NCBI GenBank assembly: GCA_021205225.1
Contig: JAJPXX010000008.1
Span: 1-50,389, forward strand
Direction of reading: 5' to 3'
Length of the DNA: 50,389 nucleotides
Origin: Lachnospiraceae bacterium
Lineage (GTDB): Bacteria; Bacillota; Clostridia; Lachnospirales; Lachnospiraceae
Shown piece after piece: positions 25,430-33,839 of the stretch. Every line of letters begins with the position of its first letter. Positions within the stretch are counted from its first letter, which is position 1. The position numbers were made by a program, and so were the translations under genes. Under the pieces are notes generated by a model that was not told the DNA's origin, searched no databases, and saw only the letters and a program-made list of their open reading frames with translations.

Positions 25430-25684
25430 GTGGAAAGAAATCTTAGAAAAACCCGTACGGGTAAGGTTGTCAGCGATAAAATGGATAAAACGATCGTTGT
25501 GGCTGTAGAGGATCACGTAATGCATCCGCTCTACAACAAGATTGTGAAAAAGACATACAAGCTGAAAGCGCACGATGAGAACAATGAATGCAACATCGGC
25601 GATACGGTAAAGGTAATGGAGACAAGACCTCTGTCTAAGGATAAGAGATGGAGACTTGTGGAAATCGTTGAGAAGGTTAAATAA
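25430..25684 (+). CDS. rpsQ: 30S ribosomal protein S17
   Basis: 84 aa, an early 16S rRNA binder with an OB fold. The GTG at 25430 with AGAAAGGAGAATT gives [21 protein letters not shown], the standard start; the ATT/ATG at 25400 is rejected. The [19 protein letters not shown] and MGD-type [21 protein letters not shown] segments confirm the family. Confidence 0.97.
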   Translation: MERNLRKTRTGKVVSDKMDKTIVVAVEDHVMHPLYNKIVKKTYKLKAHDENNECNIGDTVKVMETRPLSKDKRWRLVEIVEKVK

Positions 25685-25702
25685 CAGAGGGGGTATATCG
25701 GC

Positions 25703-26071
25703 ATGATTCAGCAGGAAACCAGACTCAGAGTAGCAGATAATACCGGTGCGAAGGAAATCCTCTGCATCCGTGTTATGGGCGGTTCCACCAGAAGATATGC
25801 GTCAGTTGGCGATACGATCATTGCTACGGTCAAAGATGCAACGCCAGGCGGTGTTGTCAAAAAGGGCGACGTGGTGAAGGCAGTTGTGGTTCGGACCGTG
25901 AAGAGCATCCGCCGCAAGGATGGCTCCTATATCAGATTTGACGAGAATGCGGCAGTCATCATCAAGGATGACCTCACTCCGCGCGGAACCCGTATTTTTG
26001 GGCCGGTAGCGCGTGAGCTTCGTGACAAGAAGTTTATGAAGATCGTCTCTCTGGCACCGGAAGTATTATAA
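25703..26071 (+). CDS. rplN: 50S ribosomal protein L14
   Basis: 122 aa at the subunit interface, contacting S12 rRNA bridges and the silencing factor RsfS. Starts [19 protein letters not shown] and keeps [15 protein letters not shown] and the C-terminal [13 protein letters not shown]. The length is exactly the family norm. AGAGGGGG precedes the ATG. Confidence 0.98.
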   Translation: MIQQETRLRVADNTGAKEILCIRVMGGSTRRYASVGDTIIATVKDATPGGVVKKGDVVKAVVVRTVKSIRRKDGSYIRFDENAAVIIKDDLTPRGTRIFGPVARELRDKKFMKIVSLAPEVL

Positions 26072-26084
26072 GGAGGACCGGAAC

Positions 26085-26384
26085 ATGAATAAGATTAAAA
26101 CAGGCGATCAGGTAAGAATAATCGCCGGCAAGGATAAAGGCAAAGAAGGAAAGGTTCTGGCAGTGAAGGATGGCAAAGTCCTTGTTGAAGGCGCTAACAT
26201 GGTAACGAAGCATGCGAAACCGTCCGCTGCGAATCAGCAGGGCGGCATTATGCAGAAGGAAGCCTTTCTCGATGCGTCGAACGTGATGTACCTCCATAAG
26301 GGCCAGACGACCAGAATTGGCTTTAAGATGGATGGAGACAAGAAAGTCCGCGTAGCGAAGTCTACCGGAGACGTCATTGATTAA
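26085..26384 (+). CDS. rplX: 50S ribosomal protein L24
   Basis: 99 aa assembly-initiating protein near the tunnel exit. It carries the KOW motif at [18 protein letters not shown] (about 7-24), [11 protein letters not shown] and the C-terminal [23 protein letters not shown] lies before the ATG. Confidence 0.98.
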   Translation: MNKIKTGDQVRIIAGKDKGKEGKVLAVKDGKVLVEGANMVTKHAKPSAANQQGGIMQKEAFLDASNVMYLHKGQTTRIGFKMDGDKKVRVAKSTGDVID

Positions 26385-26406
26385 TTGAGAGAGGAGGGTG
26401 CACAAG

Positions 26407-26946
26407 TTGAGCAGACTGAAAGAGACTTATCAGAATGAGATCGTAGACGCTATGATCAAAAAATTTGGATATAAGAATATCATGGAAGTCCCGAAGCTTG
26501 AGAAAGTGGTAGTCAACATGGGCGTCGGCGAAGCGAAGGAGAACGCAAAGGCTCTCGATTCCGCTGTCAGCGATATGGAGATCATCACCGGTCAGAAGGC
26601 TGTGAAGACAAAAGCAAAGAATTCCGTGGCAAACTTCAAGATCAGAGAGGGCATGGCAATCGGCTGCAAGACAACACTTCGCGGTGAGAAGATGTATGAT
26701 TTTGTAGACCGCCTGATCAACCTCGCACTGCCGCGTGTCCGTGACTTCAGAGGCGTAAATCCGAACGCATTTGACGGCAGAGGAAACTATGCACTGGGCA
26801 TCAAGGAACAGCTGATTTTCCCGGAGATCGAGTATGACAAGATCGACAAGGTGCGCGGCATGGATGTTATTTTCGTGACAACCGCGAAGACCGACGAGGA
26901 AGCGAGAGAATTGCTGAGACTGTTCAATATGCCGTTTATGAAGTAG
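26407..26946 (+). CDS. rplE: 50S ribosomal protein L5
   Basis: 179 aa, binds 5S rRNA and the P-site tRNA. The start is a TTG at 26407: AGGAGGG (26392-26398) is 8 bases away and the product then begins [16 protein letters not shown], as in the family. A GTG at 26398 overlaps the ribosome site and is rejected. Conserved [15 protein letters not shown] and [18 protein letters not shown] segments are present. Confidence 0.96.
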   Translation: MSRLKETYQNEIVDAMIKKFGYKNIMEVPKLEKVVVNMGVGEAKENAKALDSAVSDMEIITGQKAVKTKAKNSVANFKIREGMAIGCKTTLRGEKMYDFVDRLINLALPRVRDFRGVNPNAFDGRGNYALGIKEQLIFPEIEYDKIDKVRGMDVIFVTTAKTDEEARELLRLFNMPFMK

Positions 26947-26959
26947 GAGGGGAAGTTCC

Positions 26960-27145
26960 ATGGCAAAGACTTCAATGAAAATTAAACAGCAGCGCACACC
27001 GAAGTTTTCCACAAGAGCGTATACACGCTGCAGAATCTGCGGACGTCCGCATTCAGTTCTGAGAAAATACGGCATCTGCCGTGTCTGCTTCCGTGAGCTG
27101 GCTTACAAAGGCCAGATTCCGGGTGTGAAGAAGGCAAGCTGGTAA
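26960..27145 (+). CDS. rpsN: 30S ribosomal protein S14, zinc-binding type
   Basis: 61 aa short form (type Z), with Cys24-x2-Cys27 and Cys40-x2-Cys43 forming a zinc ribbon. It binds the 30S head late in assembly. The intact four Cys distinguish it from the long zinc-free form used under zinc shortage. AGGAGGGGAAG precedes the ATG. A 205-base spacer with hairpin repeats separates it from rpsH. Confidence 0.98.
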   Translation: MAKTSMKIKQQRTPKFSTRAYTRCRICGRPHSVLRKYGICRVCFRELAYKGQIPGVKKASW

Positions 27146-27350
27146 ATAATAAAGGAGAGCCACCGCATAAATGCGGCGGCGTCGAGTTCTCGATTCACTG
27201 CGTGAATCGGAACATTCTACGTCGCAAAACTCTTGCGAGTTTTAGAAAACAGAGGAATAGCCACCGCCAATGGCGGCGGCCTACGTCATAAATTCCTTGC
27301 GGAATTCATGACAAGGCATGTAAAGTCTGAAGAATGAGGAGGAAACTTAC
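27146..27350 (+). repeat. Composite hairpin array between rpsN and rpsH
   Basis: In order: type C stem GCCACCGCAT / ATGCGGCGGC (27159-27180), type A stem 27186-27213, type B stem AAAACTC / GAGTTTT after TACGTC (27218-27243), a second type C stem (27260-27280), and a second type B stem GTCATAAATTCC / GGAATTCATGAC (27285-27312). The C-A-B then C-B order suggests duplication of a composite unit. The last 38 bases hold only the rpsH ribosome site. No gene is present. Confidence 0.75.
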
Positions 27351-27752
27351 ATGACAGTAACAGATCCGATTGCGGATATGCTCACAAGAATCCGCAACGC
27401 AAATACAGCGAAGCATGATACAGTAGATGTACCGGCGTCCAAGATTAAGATTGCAATCGCGGATATCCTCGTAGATGAGGGATATATCAAGAAGTACGAT
27501 CTGAGAGAAGACGGAGTTGTTAAGACGATTCATATTACGCTGAAGTACGGCGCGGATAAGAATGAGAAGGTTATCACAGGCCTGAAGAGAATTTCCAAGC
27601 CGGGTCTGCGTGTATACGCGGGCAAGGATGAGCTTCCGAGAGTCCTTGGCGGCCTGGGAATCGCAATCCTGTCCACAAACCAGGGCGTAATCACAGACAA
27701 GCAGGCAAGAAAGCTGCAGGTAGGCGGCGAAGTGCTGGCGTTTGTGTGGTAG
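27351..27752 (+). CDS. rpsH: 30S ribosomal protein S8
   Basis: 133 aa, a primary binder of the 16S central domain and in E. coli the repressor of the spc operon. Starts [18 protein letters not shown] and ends with [26 protein letters not shown], both diagnostic. AGGAGGAAACTTAC precedes the ATG. Confidence 0.98.
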   Translation: MTVTDPIADMLTRIRNANTAKHDTVDVPASKIKIAIADILVDEGYIKKYDLREDGVVKTIHITLKYGADKNEKVITGLKRISKPGLRVYAGKDELPRVLGGLGIAILSTNQGVITDKQARKLQVGGEVLAFVW

Positions 27753-27820
27753 TTAATATTTACTGAAAACAGAGGGGACGCACAGTCCCTTCCGAAAATC
27801 TAAGTAAGGAGGAAAATGGC

Positions 27821-28360
27821 ATGTCACGAATCGGCAGAATGCCAGTTGCGATCCCGGCAGGAGTCACTGTCACGATCGCGGAAGGAAATGAAGTTACGGT
27901 CAAGGGACCGAAGGGAACACTTGTACGGGTGCTTCCGAAGGAAATGGATATTAAAGTGGAAGACGGTCATGTGATTGTCTCCAGACCGAATGATCTGAAA
28001 AAGATGAAATCTCTCCACGGACTTACCAGAACCCTGATCCACAATATGGTGACCGGTGTAAGCGAGGGTTATACCAAAACTCTGGAGATCAACGGTGTTG
28101 GTTACAGAGCAGCAAAATCGGGCAAGAAGCTGACACTTACGCTTGGCTATTCCCATCCGGTAGATATGGAAGACCCGGAAGGCATTGAGACCAAGGTAGA
28201 TGGCAACAAGATCATCGTATCCGGTATCAGCAAGGAAAAGGTCGGCCAGTACGCGGCGGAAATCCGGGAAAAGAGAAAACCGGAGCCGTATAAGGGCAAG
28301 GGTATCAAGTATGCGGATGAGGTAATCAGACGCAAAGTTGGTAAGACTGGTAAAAAATAA
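27821..28360 (+). CDS. rplF: 50S ribosomal protein L6
   Basis: 179 aa with two duplicated domains, near the factor-binding stalk base. [15 protein letters not shown] at the start and [21 protein letters not shown] in the second domain are typical, as is the C-terminal [40 protein letters not shown] lies ahead of the ATG. Confidence 0.98.
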   Translation: MSRIGRMPVAIPAGVTVTIAEGNEVTVKGPKGTLVRVLPKEMDIKVEDGHVIVSRPNDLKKMKSLHGLTRTLIHNMVTGVSEGYTKTLEINGVGYRAAKSGKKLTLTLGYSHPVDMEDPEGIETKVDGNKIIVSGISKEKVGQYAAEIREKRKPEPYKGKGIKYADEVIRRKVGKTGKK

Positions 28361-28377
28361 GTGAGGAGAGTGCGAAA

Positions 28378-28746
28378 ATGGTTAGTAAGAAATCAAGAAC
28401 TGAAGTTCGTTTGAATAAACACAAAAGAATTCGCAATCGTTTCAGCGGCACCGCTGAAAGACCGCGTCTTGCCGTATTTCGGAGCAACAACCATATGTAT
28501 GCTCAGATCATTGACGACACGGTAGGAAATACTCTTGTGTCTGCCAGCACCCTTCAGAAAGAAGTAAAAGCAGAGCTTGAGAAGACCAATGACGTAGCAG
28601 CAGCAGCATACCTTGGCAAGGTGATCGCAGAGAGAGCTCTGGAAAAGGGCATTAAGGAAGTAGTCTTTGACAGAGGCGGTTTTGTTTATCAGGGCAAGGT
28701 AAAGGCACTGGCTGAGGCGGCAAGAGAAGCCGGGCTGGAATTCTAA
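28378..28746 (+). CDS. rplR: 50S ribosomal protein L18
   Basis: 122 aa 5S rRNA binder. Recognised by the basic N-terminus ([35 protein letters not shown]) and the C-terminal [37 protein letters not shown] precedes the ATG. Confidence 0.98.
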   Translation: MVSKKSRTEVRLNKHKRIRNRFSGTAERPRLAVFRSNNHMYAQIIDDTVGNTLVSASTLQKEVKAELEKTNDVAAAAYLGKVIAERALEKGIKEVVFDRGGFVYQGKVKALAEAAREAGLEF

Positions 28747-28761
28747 GAGGAGGAAAAACAC

Positions 28762-29277
28762 ATGAAACGTGAGATCATTGACCCGAAGCAGTTCGGAGAA
28801 GAACTGACTGATAAGGTAGTGGCTATTAAGCGTGTATCCAAGACAGTAAAGGGTGGACGCACCATGCGTTTTACCGCTCTTGTAGTAGTCGGGGACGGCA
28901 ATGGCCATGTCGGTGCCGGACTTGGCAAGGCAGTAGAAATTCCGGAAGCGATCCGCAAAGGCAAAGAGGATGCCATGAAGAAAATGATGTCCATTCCGCT
29001 GAGCGCAGAGGCTAGTGTACCGTATGATATGACAGGAAAATTCGGCGGAGCGAGCGTTCTTCTTAAGAGAGCTCCGGAAGGTACCGGTATCATCGCCGGC
29101 GGTCCGGTCCGCAGTGTCCTGGAGATCGCGGGTGTGAAGAATATCCGTACAAAGTCACTTGGTTCGAACAACAAGCAGAATGTTGTCCTGGCTACACTGG
29201 AAGCACTGAAGCAGATGAAGTCCCCGGAAGAGGTAGCAAGACTCCGCGGTAAATCTGTAGAAGAGATTCTCGGCTGA
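28762..29277 (+). CDS. rpsE: 30S ribosomal protein S5
   Basis: 171 aa, in the mRNA entry channel and important for decoding accuracy. The N-terminal double-stranded RNA-binding domain shows [23 protein letters not shown] and [15 protein letters not shown], and the C-terminal domain shows [36 protein letters not shown] lies ahead of the ATG. Confidence 0.98.
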   Translation: MKREIIDPKQFGEELTDKVVAIKRVSKTVKGGRTMRFTALVVVGDGNGHVGAGLGKAVEIPEAIRKGKEDAMKKMMSIPLSAEASVPYDMTGKFGGASVLLKRAPEGTGIIAGGPVRSVLEIAGVKNIRTKSLGSNNKQNVVLATLEALKQMKSPEEVARLRGKSVEEILG

Positions 29278-29291
29278 GGGGAGGAAGAACA

Positions 29292-29474
29292 ATGGCAGAC
29301 AAGGTAAAGGTTACATTGGTAAAATCACCGATTGGCGCAATTCCGAAGCATCGCGCGACGGTTAAGGCTCTTGGCCTTACGAAAATGCACAAGACGGTAG
29401 AGCTTCCGAACAACGATGCTACAAAAGGTATGGTCAGACAGGTTGCTCATCTGGTTAAAGTAGAAGAGGCATAA
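29292..29474 (+). CDS. rpmD: 50S ribosomal protein L30
   Basis: 60 aa. The short bacterial form is identified by KVTLVKSPIGAIPKHRATVKALGL and KTVELPNN followed by GMVRQVAHLVKVEE. GAGGGGAGGAAG lies before the ATG. Confidence 0.97.
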   Translation: MADKVKVTLVKSPIGAIPKHRATVKALGLTKMHKTVELPNNDATKGMVRQVAHLVKVEEA

Positions 29475-29486
29475 GGAGGTATAGCT

Positions 29487-29927
29487 ATGGATTTATCTAA
29501 TCTGAGTCCGGCTGAAGGAAGCGTACACAGCAATAATTTCAGACGTGGACGCGGACATGGATCCGGTAATGGAAAGACGGCCGGCAAGGGTCATAAAGGC
29601 CAGAAGGCACGTTCCGGAGCTCCGAGAATCGGCTTCGAGGGCGGCCAGATGCCGCTGTACAGACGTCTCCCGAAGAGAGGATTTACGAACAGAAATACTC
29701 TTGACATTGAGGCGATAAATATCAGTGAGCTTGAGCGGTTTGAAGACGGAACGGTTGTTACGATCGACACATTGCTTGAGAATGGAATTATTAAAAGTCC
29801 GAAGGATGGCGTAAAGGTACTTGGCAACGGCACTCTGACCAAAAAGCTGACCGTACAGGTAAACGCATTCAGCGAGGGCGCAAAAACGAAGATCGAGGGG
29901 CTCGGTGGAAAAGCAGAGGTGATCTAA
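29487..29927 (+). CDS. rplO: 50S ribosomal protein L15
   Basis: 146 aa late-assembly protein. The glycine- and arginine-rich tail that threads into 23S rRNA is at [20 protein letters not shown] (about 19-38), followed by [18 protein letters not shown]. secY starts one base after the stop. Confidence 0.98.
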   Translation: MDLSNLSPAEGSVHSNNFRRGRGHGSGNGKTAGKGHKGQKARSGAPRIGFEGGQMPLYRRLPKRGFTNRNTLDIEAINISELERFEDGTVVTIDTLLENGIIKSPKDGVKVLGNGTLTKKLTVQVNAFSEGAKTKIEGLGGKAEVI

Positions 29928-29928
29928 T

Positions 29929-31242
29929 ATGTTAGAGACACTCAAAAACATGTTCCGGATCAAGGATATACGGAAGAAATTGTTTTACACTTTCTTCATG
30001 ATCGTTGTGATCCGTTTTGGATCACAGCTGCCTGTGCCGGGTGTCGACAGGGACTATTTCTCGTCATGGTTTTCATCTTACTCCAATGACGCGTTTAACT
30101 TCTTTTCGGCGTTTACGGGCGGTTCATTCGAAAATATGTCTATTTTCGCTCTGAGCATTACGCCGTACATTACATCCTCTATTATCATTCAGCTTCTGAC
30201 CATTGCCATTCCGGCTCTGGAGGAAATGCACAGAGATGGCGAGGACGGCAGAAAGAAGATTACGGCGATCACACGTTATACGACGGTCGGTCTTGCACTG
30301 ATTGAGAGTATCGCGATGACCATCGGTTTTGGCAGAAGCGGACTGCTTGAGGAGTACAACGCTCTGAATTGCATTGTGGTTGTTGTGGCGCTGGTTGCGG
30401 GCAGTACGCTGCTGATGTGGATCGGTGAACGCATTACGGAGAACGGTGTAGGAAACGGAATTTCGATCGTCCTGATGGTCAATATCCTTTCCAGCGTTCC
30501 GTCTGATTTTGTCAGCCTGTTCGAACTGTTTATCGCAGGGAAGACGATTGCGCGGGGAGCTCTTGCAGCGGTGATTATACTGGCGGTTGTCCTTTTAACG
30601 GTAGTTCTGGTTATTTTCCTGAACGACGGCGAGAGAAGAATTCCAGTACAGTACGCGAAGAAGATGCAGGGAAGAAAAATGGTGGGCGGTCAGTCCACAC
30701 ACATTCCCCTGAAAGTCAATACAGCCGGAGTGATCCCGGTTATCTTTGCTTCGTCTCTGATGTCTATTCCGTCCATGGTTGTTTCCTTTGCCGGAATCAC
30801 AACTACGGGTGTGGCATCGACGATCATCAGTATGCTGAGCCAGAGCAACTGGTTTAATCCCAGCCATCCGGAATATTCGGTTGGCCTGATCCTGTACATT
30901 GTTCTGATAGTGTTTTTCGCATATTTTTACACTTCCATTACCTTTAATCCGATCGAAGTGGCGGACAACATGAAGAAACAGGGCGGATTTATACCGGGCA
31001 TCCGTCCCGGAAAGCCGACTGTTGAATATCTGGACAAGGTGCTGGGGAATCTGATCTTTATCGGCGCGACCGGACTGATTATCGTAGTGCTTGTTCCGAT
31101 TTTCTTCAACGGAGTGTTCAGCGCCTCGGTTTCCTTCGGCGGTACCTCGATTATCATTATTGTAGGTGTTATATTGGAGACGATCAAGCAGATCGAGTCG
31201 CAGATGGTGGTTCGCAATTACAGGGGATTCCTGTCTGAATAA
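29929..31242 (+). CDS. secY: Protein translocase subunit SecY
   Basis: 437 aa channel subunit of the Sec translocon in the cytoplasmic membrane. Ten hydrophobic segments can be picked out. The N-terminus begins MLETLKNMFRIKDIRKKLFYT. The plug region follows (FNFFSAFTGGSFENMSIFALSITPYITSSII in the 45-75 area), and the cytoplasmic loops carry the conserved GERRIPVQYAKK, IRPGKPTVEYLDKVL and RNYRGFLSE near the end. Placement after rplO is standard. The 177-base spacer to adk holds two hairpins. Confidence 0.98.
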   Translation: MLETLKNMFRIKDIRKKLFYTFFMIVVIRFGSQLPVPGVDRDYFSSWFSSYSNDAFNFFSAFTGGSFENMSIFALSITPYITSSIIIQLLTIAIPALEEMHRDGEDGRKKITAITRYTTVGLALIESIAMTIGFGRSGLLEEYNALNCIVVVVALVAGSTLLMWIGERITENGVGNGISIVLMVNILSSVPSDFVSLFELFIAGKTIARGALAAVIILAVVLLTVVLVIFLNDGERRIPVQYAKKMQGRKMVGGQSTHIPLKVNTAGVIPVIFASSLMSIPSMVVSFAGITTTGVASTIISMLSQSNWFNPSHPEYSVGLILYIVLIVFFAYFYTSITFNPIEVADNMKKQGGFIPGIRPGKPTVEYLDKVLGNLIFIGATGLIIVVLVPIFFNGVFSASVSFGGTSIIIIVGVILETIKQIESQMVVRNYRGFLSE

Positions 31243-31294
31243 TCACAGGCTGTTCCTGAAGGTTGCATTGGTCTGATCGTAAGATAAAAAAGAA

Positions 31295-31346
31295 GTGTAC
31301 TCTCGTATTCATTCCGGCACTGTTCCGGGATGGAATGGGGGTACAC
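31295..31346 (+). other. Long imperfect hairpin after secY
   Basis: GTGTAC (31295-31300) pairs with GTACAC (31341-31346), and inside it CATTCC (31310-31315) pairs with GGAATG (31332-31337). No T-run follows, so partial termination or an mRNA processing signal is possible. Confidence 0.45.
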
Positions 31347-31368
31347 TAAACTGGGTTTAGGGGAAAGT

Positions 31369-31397
31369 TATAGTAAACGACATAAGGTCGTTTACTG
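31369..31397 (+). repeat. Hairpin repeat before adk (AGTAAACGAC family)
   Basis: A perfect 10-bp stem AGTAAACGAC (31372-31381) / GTCGTTTACT (31387-31396) with a 5-base loop lies 23 bases before adk. A related TATAGTAAACGGCGTAAGTC sequence occurs twice at 42835-42854 and 42916-42935 upstream of the AraC-type regulator. Confidence 0.65.
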
Positions 31398-31419
31398 TGT
31401 AAAGAAAAGAGGTATCAGA

Positions 31420-32064
31420 ATGAAGATTGTCATGCTGGGGGCGCCGGGAGCCGGAAAAGGTACGCAGGCAAAAATGATTGCGGCGAAATATCAGGTGCCG
31501 CACGTCTCTTCGGGAGATATTTTCCGGGCAAATATCAAAAATGGTACAGAGCTTGGGAAAAAGGCAAAGGAATATATGGACCAGGGGCTGCTGGTGCCGG
31601 ATGAGCTGACGGTAGATCTTGTGATTGACCGCCTGTCATGGGAAGACTGCAAGAATGGATATATACTGGATGGCTTTCCACGCACCATTCCGCAGGCGAA
31701 GACCCTGGATGCGGCTCTTGAAAAGATTGGAGAGCATCTGGATTTTGCAATTGACGTAGATGTGCCGGATGAAAATATCGTTACCAGAATGTCTGGCAGA
31801 AGAGCCTGTGTCGGCTGCGGAGCGACGTATCATATCGTATACAATCCTTCGAAAAAGGGAGAAGTCTGCGAGGTATGCGGCGACAAATTGATTCTGCGTG
31901 ACGATGATAAGCCGGAGACGGTGCAGAAAAGGCTGAGCGTCTACCATGAGCAGACACAGCCGCTTATTGAATACTATGCTGGTCAGGGTATCTTGAGATC
32001 TGTAGACGGCACACGGGATATGAATGATGTTTTTGCCGCGATCGCCGCGATTCTGGAGGCGTGA
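31420..32064 (+). CDS. adk: Adenylate kinase
   Basis: Adk balances ATP, ADP and AMP. The start at 31420 (after AAAGAGGTATCAG) gives 214 aa; an ATG at 31330 has no ribosome site and crosses the hairpin. The P-loop GAPGAGKG is at 7-14, AMP-binding segments read SSGDIFRANI and LDGFPRTIPQA, and the LID carries Cys130, Cys133, Cys150 and Cys153, the zinc-binding form common in Firmicutes. map follows after one base. Confidence 0.98.
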   Translation: MKIVMLGAPGAGKGTQAKMIAAKYQVPHVSSGDIFRANIKNGTELGKKAKEYMDQGLLVPDELTVDLVIDRLSWEDCKNGYILDGFPRTIPQAKTLDAALEKIGEHLDFAIDVDVPDENIVTRMSGRRACVGCGATYHIVYNPSKKGEVCEVCGDKLILRDDDKPETVQKRLSVYHEQTQPLIEYYAGQGILRSVDGTRDMNDVFAAIAAILEA

Positions 32065-32065
32065 A

Positions 32066-32821
32066 ATGGCGGTAACGATCAAGTCTGAACATGAAATTGA
32101 ACTGATGAGAGAAGCCGGAAGGATTCTGAACATCGTACACAAGGAGCTGGCTGCGGCGATTCGTCCCGGCATATCGACTTATGAGCTTGACAAGATCGGT
32201 GAGCGTGTCATTCGCAGCTATGGCTGCACACCAAACTTTTTAAACTACAACGGATTCCCGGCTTCCTTCTGTATTTCGATTAATGAAGAAGTCGTTCACG
32301 GAATTCCCCATAAAGGGAGAATTTTACATGAAGGAGACATCGTGAGCGTGGACGCGGGACTGATTTACAAAGGAATGCATTCGGATGCGGCAAGGACGTA
32401 TGGAGTCGGACAGATCACACCGGAAGCCCAGAAGCTGATGGATGTGACGAAAGAGTGCTTTTTCCGGGGAATCGCGTTTGCAAAAGAAGGGCATCGGCTC
32501 CATGAGATTTCAGCAGCGATTGGAGATTACGCAGAATCCTTTGGATACGGCGTGGTGCGAGATCTCGTCGGCCATGGGATTGGCCATGCGCTCCATGAGG
32601 ATCCGCAGATTCCGAATTTTCGCCAGAAAAGCAAAGGCATCCGCCTGATGAAGGGTATGACTCTGGCAATTGAGCCGATGATCGTCATGGGAAGGCCGGA
32701 TGTTGAATGGCTTGACGACGACTGGACGGTTGTGACGGAGGACGGCCAAATTGCGGCTCATTATGAAAATACGATTCTGATCACAGACGGCGAGCCTGAG
32801 ATTTTGTCGCTGACTGTCTGA
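32066..32821 (+). CDS. map: Methionine aminopeptidase, type I
   Basis: Removes the N-terminal Met from new proteins with a two-metal centre. The start at 32066 gives 251 aa (MAVTIKSEHEIELMREAG); ATG at 32024 lies inside adk. Metal ligands and active-site His are visible: GFPASFCISINEEVVHGIP, DIVSVDAGL, SDAARTYGVG, VGHGIGHALHE and AIEPMI, with the final Glu in the DGQIAAHYENTI segment. This is the short form without an N-terminal zinc extension. Confidence 0.97.
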   Translation: MAVTIKSEHEIELMREAGRILNIVHKELAAAIRPGISTYELDKIGERVIRSYGCTPNFLNYNGFPASFCISINEEVVHGIPHKGRILHEGDIVSVDAGLIYKGMHSDAARTYGVGQITPEAQKLMDVTKECFFRGIAFAKEGHRLHEISAAIGDYAESFGYGVVRDLVGHGIGHALHEDPQIPNFRQKSKGIRLMKGMTLAIEPMIVMGRPDVEWLDDDWTVVTEDGQIAAHYENTILITDGEPEILSLTV

Positions 32822-32895
32822 TGGCGCCGGGAAATGGGCAGAGAAGCTGCTGTATGTGCCATGGAACAGAAAGACAATCAGGGAGGGCGCAGGAC

Positions 32896-33243
32896 ATGAA
32901 AGTATGGACAGCAGGGATGCTTGCGGTTTCTATAGCCGGACATGACAAAGGTACCCTGTATGTGGTGCTTGCGGAGGCGTCCGGGAATGCGTCTTGCCAG
33001 GCAGAGCGTACATCGTCTCCGGAAATACCGGATCCCGGCGGGTATGTACTTCTGGCTGATGGGAAACGCCGGACCCTGGATCATCCAAAGCGAAAAAAAG
33101 CAAAACATATTCAGGTGATCACGCATCTTCCTGAACAGACAGAAAATCAGATGCGGGAGATCACATTGGATGCGCATGTGCGCAGGATACTGAAAGAATA
33201 TAGAATGTGTCAGGCAGATTCGAATGCTGGGATCAGGTTCTGA
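32896..33243 (+). CDS. KOW-domain (L14e-like) RNA-binding protein
   Basis: 115 aa. The conserved core is AVSIAGHDKGTLYVVLAE (about 11-28), a KOW/L14e-like motif, then GGYVLLADGKRRTLDHPKRKKAKHIQ. The short insertion between the two halves (residues about 30-50) is not typical. Proteins of this type lie between map and infA in many Clostridia; binding to RNA is inferred and its ribosomal role is not established. The start at 32896 follows GGGAGGGCGCAGG; an ATG at 32821, overlapping the map stop region, would add 25 unlikely residues. Confidence 0.82.
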   Translation: MKVWTAGMLAVSIAGHDKGTLYVVLAEASGNASCQAERTSSPEIPDPGGYVLLADGKRRTLDHPKRKKAKHIQVITHLPEQTENQMREITLDAHVRRILKEYRMCQADSNAGIRF

Positions 33244-33255
33244 TTGGAGGTTTAT

Positions 33256-33474
33256 ATGTCAAAGGCAGATGTCATTGAAGTAGAGGGAAAAGTGATTGAA
33301 AAGCTCCCGAACGCCATGTTCCGGGTAGAGCTGGAGAATAAGCATGTCGTGCTGGCCCATATCAGCGGAAAATTGCGAATGAATTTTATTCGGATTCTTC
33401 CGGGGGATAAGGTGACGATTGAATTGTCGCCCTATGATCTGACAAAGGGAAGAATTATCTGGAGAGATAAATAA
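33256..33474 (+). CDS. infA: Translation initiation factor IF-1
   Basis: 72 aa OB-fold protein that binds the 30S A site during initiation. [30 protein letters not shown] is diagnostic, as is the end [14 protein letters not shown]. The start at 33256 follows TTGGAGG. In the usual order rpmJ comes next; here an intrinsic terminator and 12.9 kb of sugar genes intervene. Confidence 0.98.
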   Translation: MSKADVIEVEGKVIEKLPNAMFRVELENKHVVLAHISGKLRMNFIRILPGDKVTIELSPYDLTKGRIIWRDK

Positions 33475-33515
33475 GCGCGCTGCGCTCATACAGTTTAATA
33501 GTTTTGACCAGTGAG

Positions 33516-33563
33516 AAAACATTTCCTGTCGCCGGGTTCCCGGCAGTAAGGAGATGTTTTTTT
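33516..33563 (+). terminator. Intrinsic terminator after infA
   Basis: An interrupted stem pairs AAACAT with ATGTTT, CCT with AGG and GCCGGG with CCCGGC, closing on a small loop and followed by seven Ts (33557-33563). It should end the S10-spc transcript before the inserted genes. Confidence 0.85.
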
Positions 33564-33570
33564 ATGCACA

Positions 33571-33647
33571 CAGGCGGGTGCGGAAATTTGCGGCTTGCGC
33601 CGCACCCGCCTGGCGCAGCGGATAGGGGGTGAGAGCACCCCTATCCG
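33571..33647. other. Two adjacent strong hairpins after the infA terminator
   Basis: A perfect 13-bp stem CAGGCGGGTGCGG (33571-33583) with CCGCACCCGCCTG (33600-33612), then a 12-bp stem with one bulged G (33619-33631 with 33636-33647). Neither has a T-run. They sit at the left boundary of the inserted sugar locus. Confidence 0.65.
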
Positions 33648-33730
33648 ATTGCTGTTCATAACACTTCCCTTCACACGCCACAAAATCATGCAAATGCAAT
33701 AAAATAAAATGCCTGGAAAGAAAATGATTA

Positions 33731-33759
33731 TTGATGTAATTCGGATTATACAGTACAAT
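33731..33759 (+). promoter_or_regulatory. Promoter of the rhamnogalacturonan transport operon
   Basis: TTGATG (33731-33736), 17 bases, TACAAT (33754-33759), followed by about 75 bases to the first permease. It is probably the target of the AraC-type regulator encoded downstream, though no operator repeat was clear. Confidence 0.65.
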
Positions 33760-33800
33760 TGCACAAAAAAGGGAGATTGAATTTGGCACGAAGGAGCAAA

Positions 33801-33839
33801 ATGACGAATTCAAAGCGGCGGGTGGAGGCGCCTTTATGA
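33801..33839 (+). CDS. Possible 12-codon leader peptide
   Basis: ATG at 33801 has AAGGAG four bases upstream and reads MTNSKRRVEAPL before a TGA that overlaps the permease start (ATGATG). The arrangement would couple translation of the permease. The peptide itself is unlikely to act alone. This could be chance. Confidence 0.3.
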   Translation: MTNSKRRVEAPL

